DNA of 64,000 nucleotides from Staphylococcus sp. (GCA_023665865.1 JAMPDC010000001.1:150134-214133), one strand, 5' to 3'; positions 45,076 to 54,884 are shown, counted from the first letter of the stretch. A program made the numbers and translations. Notes: generated from the letters alone by a model not told the origin.

Positions 45076-45124
45076 TTTCTTTTTGATTAAATTATAAAAC
45101 AATTTTTAAGCTTCAAAAACACCG

Positions 45125-45155
45125 CAAAGGTATAACAATTTATTGAGATACCAAA
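45125..45155 (-). promoter_or_regulatory. Promoter of the small repeat lipoprotein
   Basis: On the minus strand TTTG (45152-45155), 19 bases, then TACCTTTG (45125-45132), full match. Predicted leader about 44 bases. Confidence 0.7.
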
Positions 45156-45390
45156 CTTTTTTTAGTGTTTTTTCGACACACGTCGTTTTTTTAGCAAAAA
45201 AAATTAAAATTTTGTCATTGTATCTCCGATATTTTAACAATTAGCATCGACTTTCACGCCTCCGTAGCCGGATACAGGTCGTTAAAACGGGTTAATGCCA
45301 ATCCTGCTGCCTCCGCCATTTTTTTGCATCTTTTTCACAAACAATGAAGTTTTTCTTGACAACTAACACTATCAACTCTAAGAAAAGCAT
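45156..45390. other. Gene-free region upstream of hisF
   Basis: No coding region seen. AT-rich first half, then a GC-richer part (about 45256-45320) without a clear hairpin and T-run. I find no his leader peptide or T-box. Confidence 0.45.
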
Positions 45391-45398
45391 TAAATTTG
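45391..45398 (+). promoter_or_regulatory. -7 box of hisF-hisIE
   Basis: TAAATTTG, exact match, without a spaced -33 element. Leader of about 75 bases before the ATG at 45479. Confidence 0.45.
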
Positions 45399-45478
45399 CA
45401 CTTATATAAAATCCTGCTTACGGCTTTCACCCAAGTCCAGGGATAGGAAAACAGACATTACACATTAATATATAATAC

Positions 45479-46237
45479 ATGCTTGCAAAACGCATTATCC
45501 CATGTCTTGACGTCAAGAACGGACGCACTGTCAAAGGCGTAAATTTCACAGGCCTCACCGATGTAGGTGATCCAGTCGAACTCGGGGAAAGATATGCACG
45601 TGAAGGAGCCGACGAGCTCGTCTTCCTCGACATTAGTGCCACATTGGAGGGCCGAAACACCTTCGCGCAACTTGTCGGCCGAATTGCCGACCGTCTCAAC
45701 ATCCCCTTCACGGTCGGAGGTGGCATCGCCTCACTCGACGACGCATCCCGTCTGCTTGACGCAGGCGCCGACAAGATCACCGTCAACTCAGCCGCCGTAC
45801 ATCGGCCGGAACTCATCTCGGAAATTGCCACACGCTATGGATCCCAGTTCATCGTTGTGGCGATAGATGCTCGTCTGACCGACGATGGACTATGGCACGT
45901 CACGACCCACGGAGGCAACAGGCTCAGTGACCGCGAACTCTATTCATGGGCCCGGCAAGCCCGGGAGATGGGAGCCGGTGAAATCATGTTTACATCCATG
46001 AATCACGACGGGACCCGTTCAGGATATCCATGCGACACATTCTCGCGTCTCGCCTCCGAGGTCAGCATACCCATCATCGCCTCGGGAGGAGCCGGTTCTG
46101 TCAGCGACATCGCCGACGTCCTGACCAACGGCAAGGCTGATGCTGCCCTCGCGGCATCCATCTTCCACTATGGAGAGATAACTATCTCAGATTTAAAAAA
46201 AGAACTGCGATCACGCAACATAAACGTAAGACTATGA
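45479..46237 (+). CDS. hisF: Imidazole glycerol phosphate synthase, cyclase subunit
   Basis: 252-residue TIM barrel. MLAKRIIPCLDVKNGRTVKGVNF, VGGGIASLDDA, AIDAR and TSMNHDGTRSGY are the family landmarks, with the catalytic Asp pair at CLDV and the MNHDG segment. Forms the glutamine amidotransferase complex with HisH, which is not in this window. Overlaps hisIE by 4 bp. Confidence 0.96.
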   Translation: MLAKRIIPCLDVKNGRTVKGVNFTGLTDVGDPVELGERYAREGADELVFLDISATLEGRNTFAQLVGRIADRLNIPFTVGGGIASLDDASRLLDAGADKITVNSAAVHRPELISEIATRYGSQFIVVAIDARLTDDGLWHVTTHGGNRLSDRELYSWARQAREMGAGEIMFTSMNHDGTRSGYPCDTFSRLASEVSIPIIASGGAGSVSDIADVLTNGKADAALAASIFHYGEITISDLKKELRSRNINVRL

Positions 46238-46833
46238 CTTTTGACGATTTCAACCTCGACAAGTGTGCCGACGGGCTTCTCCCCGTCATTATTCAGGACG
46301 CCGTGACCCTACGGGTGCTCATGCTCGGATATATGAACCGTGAGGCTTTCGAGCGGACATGTTCAAGCGGACATGTCACTTTCTACAGCCGCACCCGATC
46401 GACACTGTGGACAAAAGGCGAGACAAGCGGCCATTTTCTTGAAGTAGTCGAGATGTTCAGTGATTGTGACAACGACACTCTTCTGATCAAAGCCAACCCG
46501 ATCGGTCCGACCTGCCACCGCGGGACCACAGCATGTTTTGACACTCCTGCCGAGGACGGCTTCATCCGTTCATTGTCAAAATTGATCCGACAGCGCCATG
46601 CCGAGATGCCTGAAGACAGCTACACGACCCGACTCTTCATCAAAGGAGTCAAGAAAATCGCACAGAAGGTTGGCGAAGAAGCCGTGGAGTCCGCAGTCGA
46701 GGCCGTCGACGGCAACCGCGACCGCTTCACCTATGAAGCATGCGATCTGATATATCACCTGCTCGTTCTCATAGAGCAAATGGGTATCACGCTGCCGGAG
46801 CTGGAAAAAGAACTCCTGCGCCGTCATTCATAA
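46234..46833 (+). CDS. hisIE: Bifunctional phosphoribosyl-AMP cyclohydrolase / phosphoribosyl-ATP pyrophosphatase
   Basis: 199 residues, two domains: HisI (about 1-110; LGYMNREAFERT, SRTRSTLWTKGETSGHFL and the metal ligands D-x-D in FSDCDNDTLLIKA, with CHRGTTACF) and HisE (about 110-199; FIKGVKKIAQKVGEEAVESAVEA). Carries out steps 2 and 3 of histidine synthesis. Confidence 0.96.
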   Translation: MTFDDFNLDKCADGLLPVIIQDAVTLRVLMLGYMNREAFERTCSSGHVTFYSRTRSTLWTKGETSGHFLEVVEMFSDCDNDTLLIKANPIGPTCHRGTTACFDTPAEDGFIRSLSKLIRQRHAEMPEDSYTTRLFIKGVKKIAQKVGEEAVESAVEAVDGNRDRFTYEACDLIYHLLVLIEQMGITLPELEKELLRRHS

Positions 46834-46840
46834 GCGACAA

Positions 46841-46868
46841 CCCCGACAGTCCGACACCGCTGTCGGGG
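46841..46868 (+). terminator. Hairpin after hisIE
   Basis: CCCCGACAG (46841-46849) and CTGTCGGGG (46860-46868) form a perfect 9-bp stem. The tract after it is A-rich (TAAAAATTTCTT), so it may stop transcription only partly. Confidence 0.6.
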
Positions 46869-46917
46869 TAAAAATTTCTTAATTCATCTTATCCATATCC
46901 AATAAAAGCTTAAATCG

Positions 46918-46949
46918 TTTGCAAATTTTATCAAAATAGCCTACCTTTG
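46918..46949 (+). promoter_or_regulatory. Promoter of the acyltransferase gene at 47003
   Basis: TTTG (46918-46921), 20 bases, then TACCTTTG (46942-46949), full match. Leader of about 47 bases. Confidence 0.7.
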
Positions 46950-47002
46950 ACCCAACTATTGTTTCATCTATTTGGTTTATCAACATAAACCCTGCAAGCG
47001 TA

Positions 47003-48172
47003 ATGGACGCACATAATTTAGATTTTTCAGACATAGCTCCATATAATGAAAGCGAATTCAAGGGAGCAATTTCCAAGATGGTGTCAGAGCCCGGATTTGA
47101 ACATGCAATCCGTTGGATCATACCGGATGTAGACTACCCTGAATTTATCGCTCAACTTTCCGGCTGTAACAACAAGCGTGAGTTCCAGACACGCATAATG
47201 GCCAATTTCCTAAACCAGCTTGAACAGAAGACCACTGCCGGGGTGACAGCCTCGGGGGTTGAGAATGTCAAAACCGACAGATCATACACTTTCATCACCA
47301 ACCACCGCGACATCGTGCTCGACGCATCGTTTATCAATCTGATATTCCTGCGCCACGACATGAAGACCTCTGAAGTCGCCATCGGTGACAATCTGCTCAT
47401 CTATGACTGGATCACACATCTTGTCAAACTCAACGGCAGTTTCATTGTCAAACGCAATCTGCCTACCCGTCAAGCCCTTGACGCTGCCCGTCAGCTATCA
47501 GGCTACATACATCATGCCATCTGCGAGAAGCAGGAAAGCATCTGGATCGCACAGCGTCAGGGACGCGCAAAGGACTCAAGCGACCATACCCAGGAGAGCG
47601 TGTTGAAAATGCTCGGCCTGGCCGGAGGCGGTTCGCTCGCTGAAAATCTTGCTCAGATCAACATATTTCCCGCAGCTATCTCCTATGAGTTCGATCCCAA
47701 CGACTATCTCAAAGCTCGGGAATATCTGCTCCGCCACCGCGATCCTGAATTTAAGAAATCGCAGCACGACGACCTGTTCTCTATGGAAACGGGACTCATG
47801 CAATACAAAGGCCGCGTCCATATTTCATTCGCCAACTGCATCTCACCTCTCATCGAAGCCATCCCGGCCGAGACTGACAAGCAGGAAGCCGTCCATCAGA
47901 TATGTCATCACATCGACTGCGGTATCCACAGCGGCTATAAGATCTATCCGATCAACTATGTGGCCTACGACAGAGCTTTCGAGACCGATATGTATCACGA
48001 TCGCTACGACGATGCCGAACTCCAGAAAGTGACCAACTATATTGAAGGTCAGCTTGACAAGGTCGATGTACCCGACATCACAATCCAGGAGCGTAACTTT
48101 ATGAGGACATACATGTACATGATGTATGCAAATCCGTTGCGCAATAAACTCCTTGCCTCCGGAAGTTGTTAG
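47003..48172 (+). CDS. Glycerol-3-phosphate/lysophosphatidate acyltransferase family protein
   Basis: 389 residues. The HX4D-type motif is NHRDIVLD (His then Asp, about residues 99-106) and later KRNLPTRQALDAARQLSGYIH, with IWIAQRQGRAKD in place of the usual PEGT. The long C-terminal part and the FLNQLEQ N-terminus resemble the Bacteroidota acyltransferases annotated as 1-acyl-sn-glycerol-3-phosphate acyltransferase. Probably membrane-lipid synthesis. Own promoter. Confidence 0.8.
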   Translation: MDAHNLDFSDIAPYNESEFKGAISKMVSEPGFEHAIRWIIPDVDYPEFIAQLSGCNNKREFQTRIMANFLNQLEQKTTAGVTASGVENVKTDRSYTFITNHRDIVLDASFINLIFLRHDMKTSEVAIGDNLLIYDWITHLVKLNGSFIVKRNLPTRQALDAARQLSGYIHHAICEKQESIWIAQRQGRAKDSSDHTQESVLKMLGLAGGGSLAENLAQINIFPAAISYEFDPNDYLKAREYLLRHRDPEFKKSQHDDLFSMETGLMQYKGRVHISFANCISPLIEAIPAETDKQEAVHQICHHIDCGIHSGYKIYPINYVAYDRAFETDMYHDRYDDAELQKVTNYIEGQLDKVDVPDITIQERNFMRTYMYMMYANPLRNKLLASGSC

Positions 48173-48255
48173 ATAAGCATACGATGTCAGTTTTCCCGGA
48201 CAAAGCACATCGACATTAAAGACACTTCATCATTTTAACTTCCCACAGATAAAAG

Positions 48256-49446
48256 ATGCGACTCCCACTGATCCCTTTATTTGCATTTCTGATTGTAAAT
48301 ATTCTTTCCGATATTTATATTTACAAGGCCTTGAAACGCAGGTTCAAAAGGTTGTGGCCTTCACGTCTGCAACTATGGTTGGCGGTAGTTTTATTCTGTC
48401 TGATCATAGCGGTGATCTGTATGCCCAAGCGCAACTGCTCCGACAGCACTCTGAGGGCGATAATGTGGATGCTCTACACCTACATAGCTTTCTACCTCCC
48501 CAAATACATATTCATCGTTTTCGATCTCATTGCAAAAATCCCGCAGCTTTTCCGGCATAAGCGGATCAGAGCCATCTCTGTCATCGGAATCATAGCATCC
48601 GTCATAACGTTCATAGCCCTCTGGTGGGGTGCGCTTATCAATCGGTTCAATATCGATATCAAGGAGGTCACGATCGAAATCGAAGGGCTTCCCGAAAGTT
48701 TCGACGGCTACACCATAGCCCAGTTCTCAGACATGCACGTCGGGACTTTTGGCAACGATACAACTTTCGTCTCACGCTTCGTCGACACAATTAATTCGCT
48801 CGATACGGATGCAATAGTATTCACAGGCGACATCGTCAACTCAAAGACGAGCGAGCTTTATCCGCATGTCCGTCCATTCTCCCGTCTGAGCGCCCGCGAC
48901 GGCGTATATGCCATCCTCGGAAACCACGACTATGGCGACTATTCCAACTGGCCCTCCACGGAGGCAAAGAAACAGAATCTAAGTGAACTCAAGAGACTGC
49001 AGGGTGAAATGGGCTGGCGACTCCTGCTCAACGAAACAGAATATCTTACAAACGGCTCTGACTCCGTCGCACTCATAGGTGTCGAGAACATAGGCGATCC
49101 TCCCTTCAAAGTATATGGATCCCTATCCAGAGCATACCCCAATCTCAACGACAGTCTCCCCAAGATACTCCTCACACACAATCCTGCACATTGGGTCGAC
49201 TCCATTTCCGGACAAAACGACATGCGCGTCCAGCTCGCGCTATCGGGCCACACCCACGCAATGCAGCTTGAGCTCCTCGGGTGGTCGCCTGCAAAATATC
49301 GCTATCCTACCTGGGGCGGACTCTATGCCGACAAAAGCAAAAAGCATCAATTATACGTCAATATCGGTGGTGGTACAGTCGGATTTCCGGCCCGCGTAGG
49401 CGCCACCCCGGAGATAACACTCATTACACTTAAAAAGTTAAAATAA
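48256..49446 (+). CDS. Membrane-anchored metallophosphoesterase
   Basis: 396 residues. Three to four membrane helices in the first 135 residues, then a calcineurin-like phosphoesterase domain: FSDMHVG (D and H), FTGDIVNS, LGNHDYGDY, HNPAH and SGHTHAMQ, the five metal-binding blocks in order. The group includes YaeI-like enzymes acting on phosphodiesters and lipid A precursors (the LpxG type); the substrate here is unknown. Only 8 bp before tex. Confidence 0.9.
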   Translation: MRLPLIPLFAFLIVNILSDIYIYKALKRRFKRLWPSRLQLWLAVVLFCLIIAVICMPKRNCSDSTLRAIMWMLYTYIAFYLPKYIFIVFDLIAKIPQLFRHKRIRAISVIGIIASVITFIALWWGALINRFNIDIKEVTIEIEGLPESFDGYTIAQFSDMHVGTFGNDTTFVSRFVDTINSLDTDAIVFTGDIVNSKTSELYPHVRPFSRLSARDGVYAILGNHDYGDYSNWPSTEAKKQNLSELKRLQGEMGWRLLLNETEYLTNGSDSVALIGVENIGDPPFKVYGSLSRAYPNLNDSLPKILLTHNPAHWVDSISGQNDMRVQLALSGHTHAMQLELLGWSPAKYRYPTWGGLYADKSKKHQLYVNIGGGTVGFPARVGATPEITLITLKKLK

Positions 49447-49454
49447 GACTCTTA

Positions 49455-51593
49455 ATGGCAAACGTACACGCCAACGTAATCACAGCCGAACTTGGCACTT
49501 ACCTCCGCAAACATGTAGCAGCCTGTCTGCGATTGCTCGACGACGGTGCTACCGTACCTTTCATTGCCCGCTACCGCAAAGAAGCCACCGGCGGGATGGA
49601 TGAAGTCATTGTCCATGCTGTCCAGACACGTCATCAGGAGTTGACTGAACTTGACAAACGTAAGGAATACATACTTGAGGTCATAAAAGAGCGCGATATG
49701 CTCACCCCTGAGCTCCAGGAGCGCATCATGGAGACACTTGATCCCATAGTCCTCGAAGACATATATCTCCCCTATAAACCCAAGCGCAATACCCGCGCCC
49801 AAGCAGCCCGTTCGATCGGTCTTGAGCCGCTCGCACGCATCATAATGGCCCAGAACTCGACAGATATCGAAAAGCAGGCTAAAAAATATGCCAAAGTAGC
49901 CGGCAGTATTGATTCGGCCATAGCAGGAGCATCGGACATCATCGCGGAGTGGGTAAGTGAGAGCGAGAAGGCTCGCAATCTTGTGCGCTCACGCTATCAG
50001 CGCTCGGCCACAATAACATCCAAGGTTGTCGCCGGAAAAGAGGAGGAAGGCAAGAACTACCAGACATATTTCAACTTCTCGGAACCGCTGCGCCTCTGCA
50101 CCTCTCACCGCTATCTTGCAATCAGACGCGGCGAGGAGGAAGGGATACTTAAAGTCAGCATCTCGATCGAAGACGATGAGATGATCGACCGTCTCTGTCG
50201 CATGTTTGCCAAATCAAATGCGACACCTGAGACAGCCGCCATCGTCAAAAACGCAGTAAAAGACGGTTACCGTCGCCTCATGCGCCCATCGATCGAAAAT
50301 GAGATTGCCGCAGCCACCAAGGAGAAGAGCGACGAAGGCGCGATCCAGATGTTTGCCGACAATGTCCGTCAGCTTCTCATGGCGGCTCCGCTCGGACGCC
50401 GACGCGTGCTCGCTATTGACCCGGGATTCAGGACAGGTTGCAAGCTCGTCATCCTCGACGAACAGGGAAATCTGTTGCAACACGATGTCATCTACCCCAC
50501 TCCTCCGGCCAACGACTTTGTCGGATCGGCAGATGCAGTCTGCTTCTATGTCGATCGCTACCGCATCGATGCCATAGCCATAGGTAATGGAACAGCCGGA
50601 CGGGAGACTGAGCGTTTCATCCGCGACATCATGCTCCCCCGCAAGGTTCAGATCTTCATGGTCAATGAAAACGGCGCCTCAATCTACTCCGCCTCCGAGG
50701 TGGCAAGAGAAGAGTTTCCCGACGAGGATGTCACAGTGCGTGGAGCGGTGTCAATCGGTCGCCGCCTGCTTGACCCCCTTGCCGAGCTCGTCAAGATAGA
50801 TCCAAAATCAATCGGCGTCGGGCAGTATCAGCACGCCGTCAATCAGGCAAAACTCAAGGATGCCCTCGACTATGTGGTCGAAAGCTGTGTCAACACCGTA
50901 GGTGTGAATATCAATACTGCTTCCAAACAGCTGCTCTCCTACGTCTCAGGCATCGGACCGAGTCTTGCTGCAAACATTGTCAAACACCGTGCTGAAAACG
51001 GTGACTTCACATCGCGCATGCAGTTGCTCAATGTCCCACGCATGGGAGAGAAAGCATTCCAGCTATGTGCCGGCTTCCTCAGAATCCCCGGAGGAGAGAA
51101 TCCGCTCGACAATACCGCGGTCCATCCCGAACGCTATGCGCTCGTCCAACAGATTGCTGCCGATGCCAAGGCTGATATCGAACGCCTGACACGCGACCGA
51201 AATCTCCTCCACAGCATCGAACTTGACAAATATGTCACTAAAGAAGTCGGACTCCCCACCCTCACCGACATAATTCTCGAGCTCGAAAAACCAGGCCGTG
51301 ATCCGAGAGAAACAGCAGAGGAGACACCATTTGATGACTCGATAAGAAAAATAGATGATCTCCACATCGGACAGGAACTGACCGGCAAGGTAAACAATAT
51401 AACCGCTTTCGGTGTGTTTGTCGATCTCGGCATGAAGGAAAATGGCCTCATACACATCTCTCAACTCAGCGAAAAGTTCATCTCGTCGCCGGCAGATGTG
51501 GTCAGCATAGGCCAGAATGTAAGAGTGAAAGTAATGGACGTTGATGTAGCCCGCGGACGCATCGCACTGACCATGAAAGGACTCACCCAGTAA
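49455..51593 (+). CDS. tex: RNA-binding transcriptional accessory protein Tex
   Basis: 712 residues. Tex_N region (about 1-190), YqgF-like domain (about 315-430; RRVLAIDPGFRTGCKLVILDE), helix-hairpin-helix (VGVNINTASKQLLSYVSGIGPSLAANIV) and a C-terminal S1 domain (about 635-708; IGQELTGKVNNITAFGVFVDLGMKENGLIHISQL). Involved in transcription and RNA handling. Between the phosphoesterase and the HPPK-like gene. Confidence 0.97.
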   Translation: MANVHANVITAELGTYLRKHVAACLRLLDDGATVPFIARYRKEATGGMDEVIVHAVQTRHQELTELDKRKEYILEVIKERDMLTPELQERIMETLDPIVLEDIYLPYKPKRNTRAQAARSIGLEPLARIIMAQNSTDIEKQAKKYAKVAGSIDSAIAGASDIIAEWVSESEKARNLVRSRYQRSATITSKVVAGKEEEGKNYQTYFNFSEPLRLCTSHRYLAIRRGEEEGILKVSISIEDDEMIDRLCRMFAKSNATPETAAIVKNAVKDGYRRLMRPSIENEIAAATKEKSDEGAIQMFADNVRQLLMAAPLGRRRVLAIDPGFRTGCKLVILDEQGNLLQHDVIYPTPPANDFVGSADAVCFYVDRYRIDAIAIGNGTAGRETERFIRDIMLPRKVQIFMVNENGASIYSASEVAREEFPDEDVTVRGAVSIGRRLLDPLAELVKIDPKSIGVGQYQHAVNQAKLKDALDYVVESCVNTVGVNINTASKQLLSYVSGIGPSLAANIVKHRAENGDFTSRMQLLNVPRMGEKAFQLCAGFLRIPGGENPLDNTAVHPERYALVQQIAADAKADIERLTRDRNLLHSIELDKYVTKEVGLPTLTDIILELEKPGRDPRETAEETPFDDSIRKIDDLHIGQELTGKVNNITAFGVFVDLGMKENGLIHISQLSEKFISSPADVVSIGQNVRVKVMDVDVARGRIALTMKGLTQ

Positions 51594-51609
51594 AATTGCT
51601 TGAAAGAAC

Positions 51610-52011
51610 ATGGACAACGAAAACTCCTGCACGATCGGACTCGGAAGCAACACCCCTGACCGTGAATATCAAATCACCAAAGCCATCGAGCATTTATGTG
51701 GGTATTTTAACAAATGCTCTGTCTCATCCGTATATGAAACCCCGGCCATTAACGGCAAGGATCCATCCTACATGAATGCCGTGGTTCATGGCTACACAGG
51801 CCACGACCGTGACAACATAGTCAAATATCTCAAAGAGTGGGAAAAGGAATCGGGACGCACACCTATGCACACCGCTGAAGGCTTGATCACTATTGATCTT
51901 GACCTCGTCATCTGGAATGAACACATCGTACGCCCTAAGGATTTCGAACGCCTATATTTCAACAAAGGCTACCGCGAACTCCTCGCAAAAGGTGCATACG
52001 AAACAATGTAG
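51610..52011 (+). CDS. HPPK (FolK)-like pyrophosphokinase, short and missing an arginine
   Basis: 133 residues (usual about 155-165). IGLGSNTPDREYQITKAIEHL and VSSVYETPAING are the HPPK start, and TIDLDLVIW keeps the two catalytic Asp. In canonical FolK the run before these Asp is PR-T-[IL]-D-L-D; here it is GLI-TIDLDL, so the conserved Arg is replaced. R82-like residues may be in GRTP. It may be a divergent paralogue, with true FolK elsewhere. Co-transcribed with tex (16 bp). Confidence 0.65.
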   Translation: MDNENSCTIGLGSNTPDREYQITKAIEHLCGYFNKCSVSSVYETPAINGKDPSYMNAVVHGYTGHDRDNIVKYLKEWEKESGRTPMHTAEGLITIDLDLVIWNEHIVRPKDFERLYFNKGYRELLAKGAYETM

Positions 52012-52022
52012 ACGACCACCGG

Positions 52023-54020
52023 TTATCGCCCGATACAATACATGTAACCTCTCTCCCGCAGCGATCTGACAGCGATCCCAGCCTCCTGCAGTTCGCGCAG
52101 ATATCTGGCATGACGACGGTTGTTGAGGTCCGACGACAGGAGTATGGTGTCGGCCTTGATTTTTGTCGCCAGACCGACGACATCTCCTCTGAACCCCGCG
52201 CAGACAAGTGCATAATCCACCCGTTCCTCCATCTCAGGCAGAGGGCTGTCTGTCGCAATCATCACGAACCGCTTCCCTCCGGCCCGGATATGCTCCGGAT
52301 GTGAAACCGCATGGAATCGCATAGAATCTATTCCCCTCGCAAGCAGATAGGGGCGGTATTTCTTTCCATAGCTCTCCCTTAGTTCACCATGCTCGCGCAA
52401 AGGCGCCGACGTCATGATGTCAAGGGTATTTCCGTCCCTTATCAAAAGCGATGTATGGCTATGGGAACGCGGGATAAAGATCTCGATATCCATCCCGGGC
52501 TTCTCGGCAAAGACATGAACTGAAACCGAAAACATCACACAGACCAAAACGGCATAGCCATAGACCTGACGCCGCTTATAGAGCCACAATGCTAACGCTC
52601 CGACACAAAGAAACCACCCTATGAGCACCGGCGGTGTAAGATATATTCCGTCAACTACCGCCCAGGTCTGACTTCCGATCACCGTTGCCACGTCATAGAG
52701 CAGTTTTACCAAAAAATCAATGCAGCCGGCAAGTGGCGACAGCGTTATCCCCAAAGATTCAAATATCAGAAACACGGCCCCACAACCCAATATGAAAGGC
52801 AACAAAAGCGCCCCGAAGAAATTGACCGGAAGAAAGCATAGAGGGAATATGTTGAAATAATATGCGCTGACAGCGGCGGTCCCGAGCATAGCCGCTATCG
52901 TCACTGCCGGATATGCAGCCAATCCATACAACCAGCCCCGACGTCTGGAGAATGGATTGAGTTTCTCAGCAAAAAGCAATATCGACGCTACTGCGATAAA
53001 CGACAACTGAAATCCGACGGAGTAAAGAGCATGGGGAGTGACGATCAAGATAGCAATAGCCGCCACACACAAGGAATTGAACGGCGAACGCCGCCGCTGC
53101 ATCATGCAGGCGAGCAAAAACAATGTTCCCATTATCACTGAGCGCACCACAGAGGGTGCCATACCGGTAATGATGGCAAACAGCCACAACAGACATATCA
53201 ATACCACCGGACGCCACCTGCGCAACCCCGATGAAAACGTCAACGGTATCAGAATCACCGAAGCCACGAGTATCAATATGCTCACATGGAGCCCGCTGAG
53301 CGCAAGAAAGTGAGAAAGTCCGGTGACTGAAAAAGCCTCACGCGTGGTCGGCGAAAGCATTGACCGGTCACCTGTCAGAGTGACATCGAGAAACTCCTTC
53401 GCGCGTGGCGACAACGCAGACATTCCGATCAAGGCTGAAATTTCGGGCTGAAATCTGCGCAAAGCGTTTAGCAAACCTGGCTCCGGACCGACAAGACGGA
53501 CACTATCCGGCCTCACAAATCCGGCACTGACCACCCCGCTCCGGCGCAACTGCGCATCATAGTCAATCTCACCCGGAAGATCCACAGAGACGGTGAGCGA
53601 TGTCAGAACCGCCGATAAAGCCAATCTATTGGTCTCAGCTATTTCAGGCAGCGATGACGGTATCGTCAGTTTTGCGCGGAAAGGCCGACACGGTCGATTG
53701 GCGCAACTGTCGATGCGGACTATGAGCACCTGCGTAGGCTCATAGTTTCTGACCTCTTCAGCCACTCCTGAATATACCAGCTTTTTCCCGGCAAACATCT
53801 CAGGCAACTGACCCGGTTCATTGACCCATGCAACCCCGAAGCCTATCGAAAGGGCCAGTGACATTATCGCCGCATAATTGTGCCGTGATAATATCAATAT
53901 CAGAGAAATCCCCAGTGGCACCCAGAAAAAATAAGCGCCCACACCGCTCCCATGCACAAGGATACCGAGGATAAACGCCACGGTAAATGGCAGGAGTGGC
54001 ATGAGCGAGAGAGGAGACAT
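52023..54020 (-). CDS. comEC: ComEC/Rec2-family inner-membrane DNA-uptake channel
   Basis: 665 residues, about 10-12 membrane helices. The competence domain is clear: LTGDRSMLSPTTREAFSVTGLSHFLALSGLHVSIL. An N-terminal OB-like (DUF4131) segment precedes it. The C-terminal part occupies the position of the usual metallo-beta-lactamase domain but lacks the HxHxDH metal motif. Translocates single-stranded DNA in competent bacteria. It follows aroE by 37 bp. Confidence 0.9.
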   Translation of the reverse strand: MSPLSLMPLLPFTVAFILGILVHGSGVGAYFFWVPLGISLILILSRHNYAAIMSLALSIGFGVAWVNEPGQLPEMFAGKKLVYSGVAEEVRNYEPTQVLIVRIDSCANRPCRPFRAKLTIPSSLPEIAETNRLALSAVLTSLTVSVDLPGEIDYDAQLRRSGVVSAGFVRPDSVRLVGPEPGLLNALRRFQPEISALIGMSALSPRAKEFLDVTLTGDRSMLSPTTREAFSVTGLSHFLALSGLHVSILILVASVILIPLTFSSGLRRWRPVVLICLLWLFAIITGMAPSVVRSVIMGTLFLLACMMQRRRSPFNSLCVAAIAILIVTPHALYSVGFQLSFIAVASILLFAEKLNPFSRRRGWLYGLAAYPAVTIAAMLGTAAVSAYYFNIFPLCFLPVNFFGALLLPFILGCGAVFLIFESLGITLSPLAGCIDFLVKLLYDVATVIGSQTWAVVDGIYLTPPVLIGWFLCVGALALWLYKRRQVYGYAVLVCVMFSVSVHVFAEKPGMDIEIFIPRSHSHTSLLIRDGNTLDIMTSAPLREHGELRESYGKKYRPYLLARGIDSMRFHAVSHPEHIRAGGKRFVMIATDSPLPEMEERVDYALVCAGFRGDVVGLATKIKADTILLSSDLNNRRHARYLRELQEAGIAVRSLRERGYMYCIGR

Positions 54021-54057
54021 GTCGCTCTAATATTTCAGAGGATAAGCCTCATTTTTC

Positions 54058-54816
54058 TTACAAATTCCAGATGTTCCAGGACTCAAAAGCCTGCAGGAGC
54101 AACATCTCAAGGCCATTCTTGACCTCAGCTCCGTTTGCACGGGCTTTCTTCATGAAAGTAGTGACATCCGGGTTATAGATGAGATCGTAACAGAGATGCT
54201 CAGGGGTGAGAAGTTCGTATGGGATGTCAGGACAACGGTCAACATTTGGATACATGCCAAGAGGGGTACAGTTGACTATCACTTTGTGTGACTCCATGAT
54301 CTCGGGCGTGAGATCAGCATACGAGAGTTGCCCCTCGGCAGGGGTACGCGACACAAAGACCGGTTCGACACCAAGGTTTATAAGCGCACGGCGGATAGCT
54401 TTCGAAGCCCCACCGGTGCCAAGAATCAGAGCCTTGCCACGATGAGGGTTAATCAACGGAGCGATTGAATTCTGAAATCCCATCGCATCGCTGTTGTAGC
54501 CCTTCAGCTTGATGTCACCATTCTTATCCTTTATGATCTTGATGACATTCACAGCTCCTATGAGTTCTGCCTCTGAGTCCATCTCGTCCATGTAGGGAAT
54601 CACCAGCTCTTTATAAGGGATGGTGACATTCAGACCGGCCAGGTTGGGATTTTCAGAAATAACTTCCATGAGATCACCGACCTCGGGAATCTCAAAGTTC
54701 ACATATTCGGCATCTATGTTTTCCGATTCAAACATATTGTTGAAATAGTTCATGGAAAACGAATGGGTAAGCGGGAAACCTATAAGGCCATAAACTTTAC
54801 GTCGGGGATGTGCCAT
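54058..54816 (-). CDS. aroE: Shikimate dehydrogenase
   Basis: 252 residues. Substrate region GFPLTHSFSMNYFN with the catalytic Lys and Asp in NVTIPYKELVIPYMDEMDSEAELIGAVNVI, GYNSDAMGFQNSI, and the NADP-binding GTGGASKAIRRAL. Final segment NGLEMLLLQAFESWNIW. Reduces 3-dehydroshikimate in the aromatic pathway. Confidence 0.96.
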   Translation of the reverse strand: MAHPRRKVYGLIGFPLTHSFSMNYFNNMFESENIDAEYVNFEIPEVGDLMEVISENPNLAGLNVTIPYKELVIPYMDEMDSEAELIGAVNVIKIIKDKNGDIKLKGYNSDAMGFQNSIAPLINPHRGKALILGTGGASKAIRRALINLGVEPVFVSRTPAEGQLSYADLTPEIMESHKVIVNCTPLGMYPNVDRCPDIPYELLTPEHLCYDLIYNPDVTTFMKKARANGAEVKNGLEMLLLQAFESWNIWNL

Positions 54817-54884
54817 GATGATTATATCTGTTTTTATTAATTTATTAAGAAGGATTGAAGGTGTATGCCTTGTGGCGCATATTG

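Noticed and set aside
51063-51653. 196-codon minus-strand open frame antisense to tex
   Set aside because: Overlaps the S1 and HhH domains of Tex; no support.
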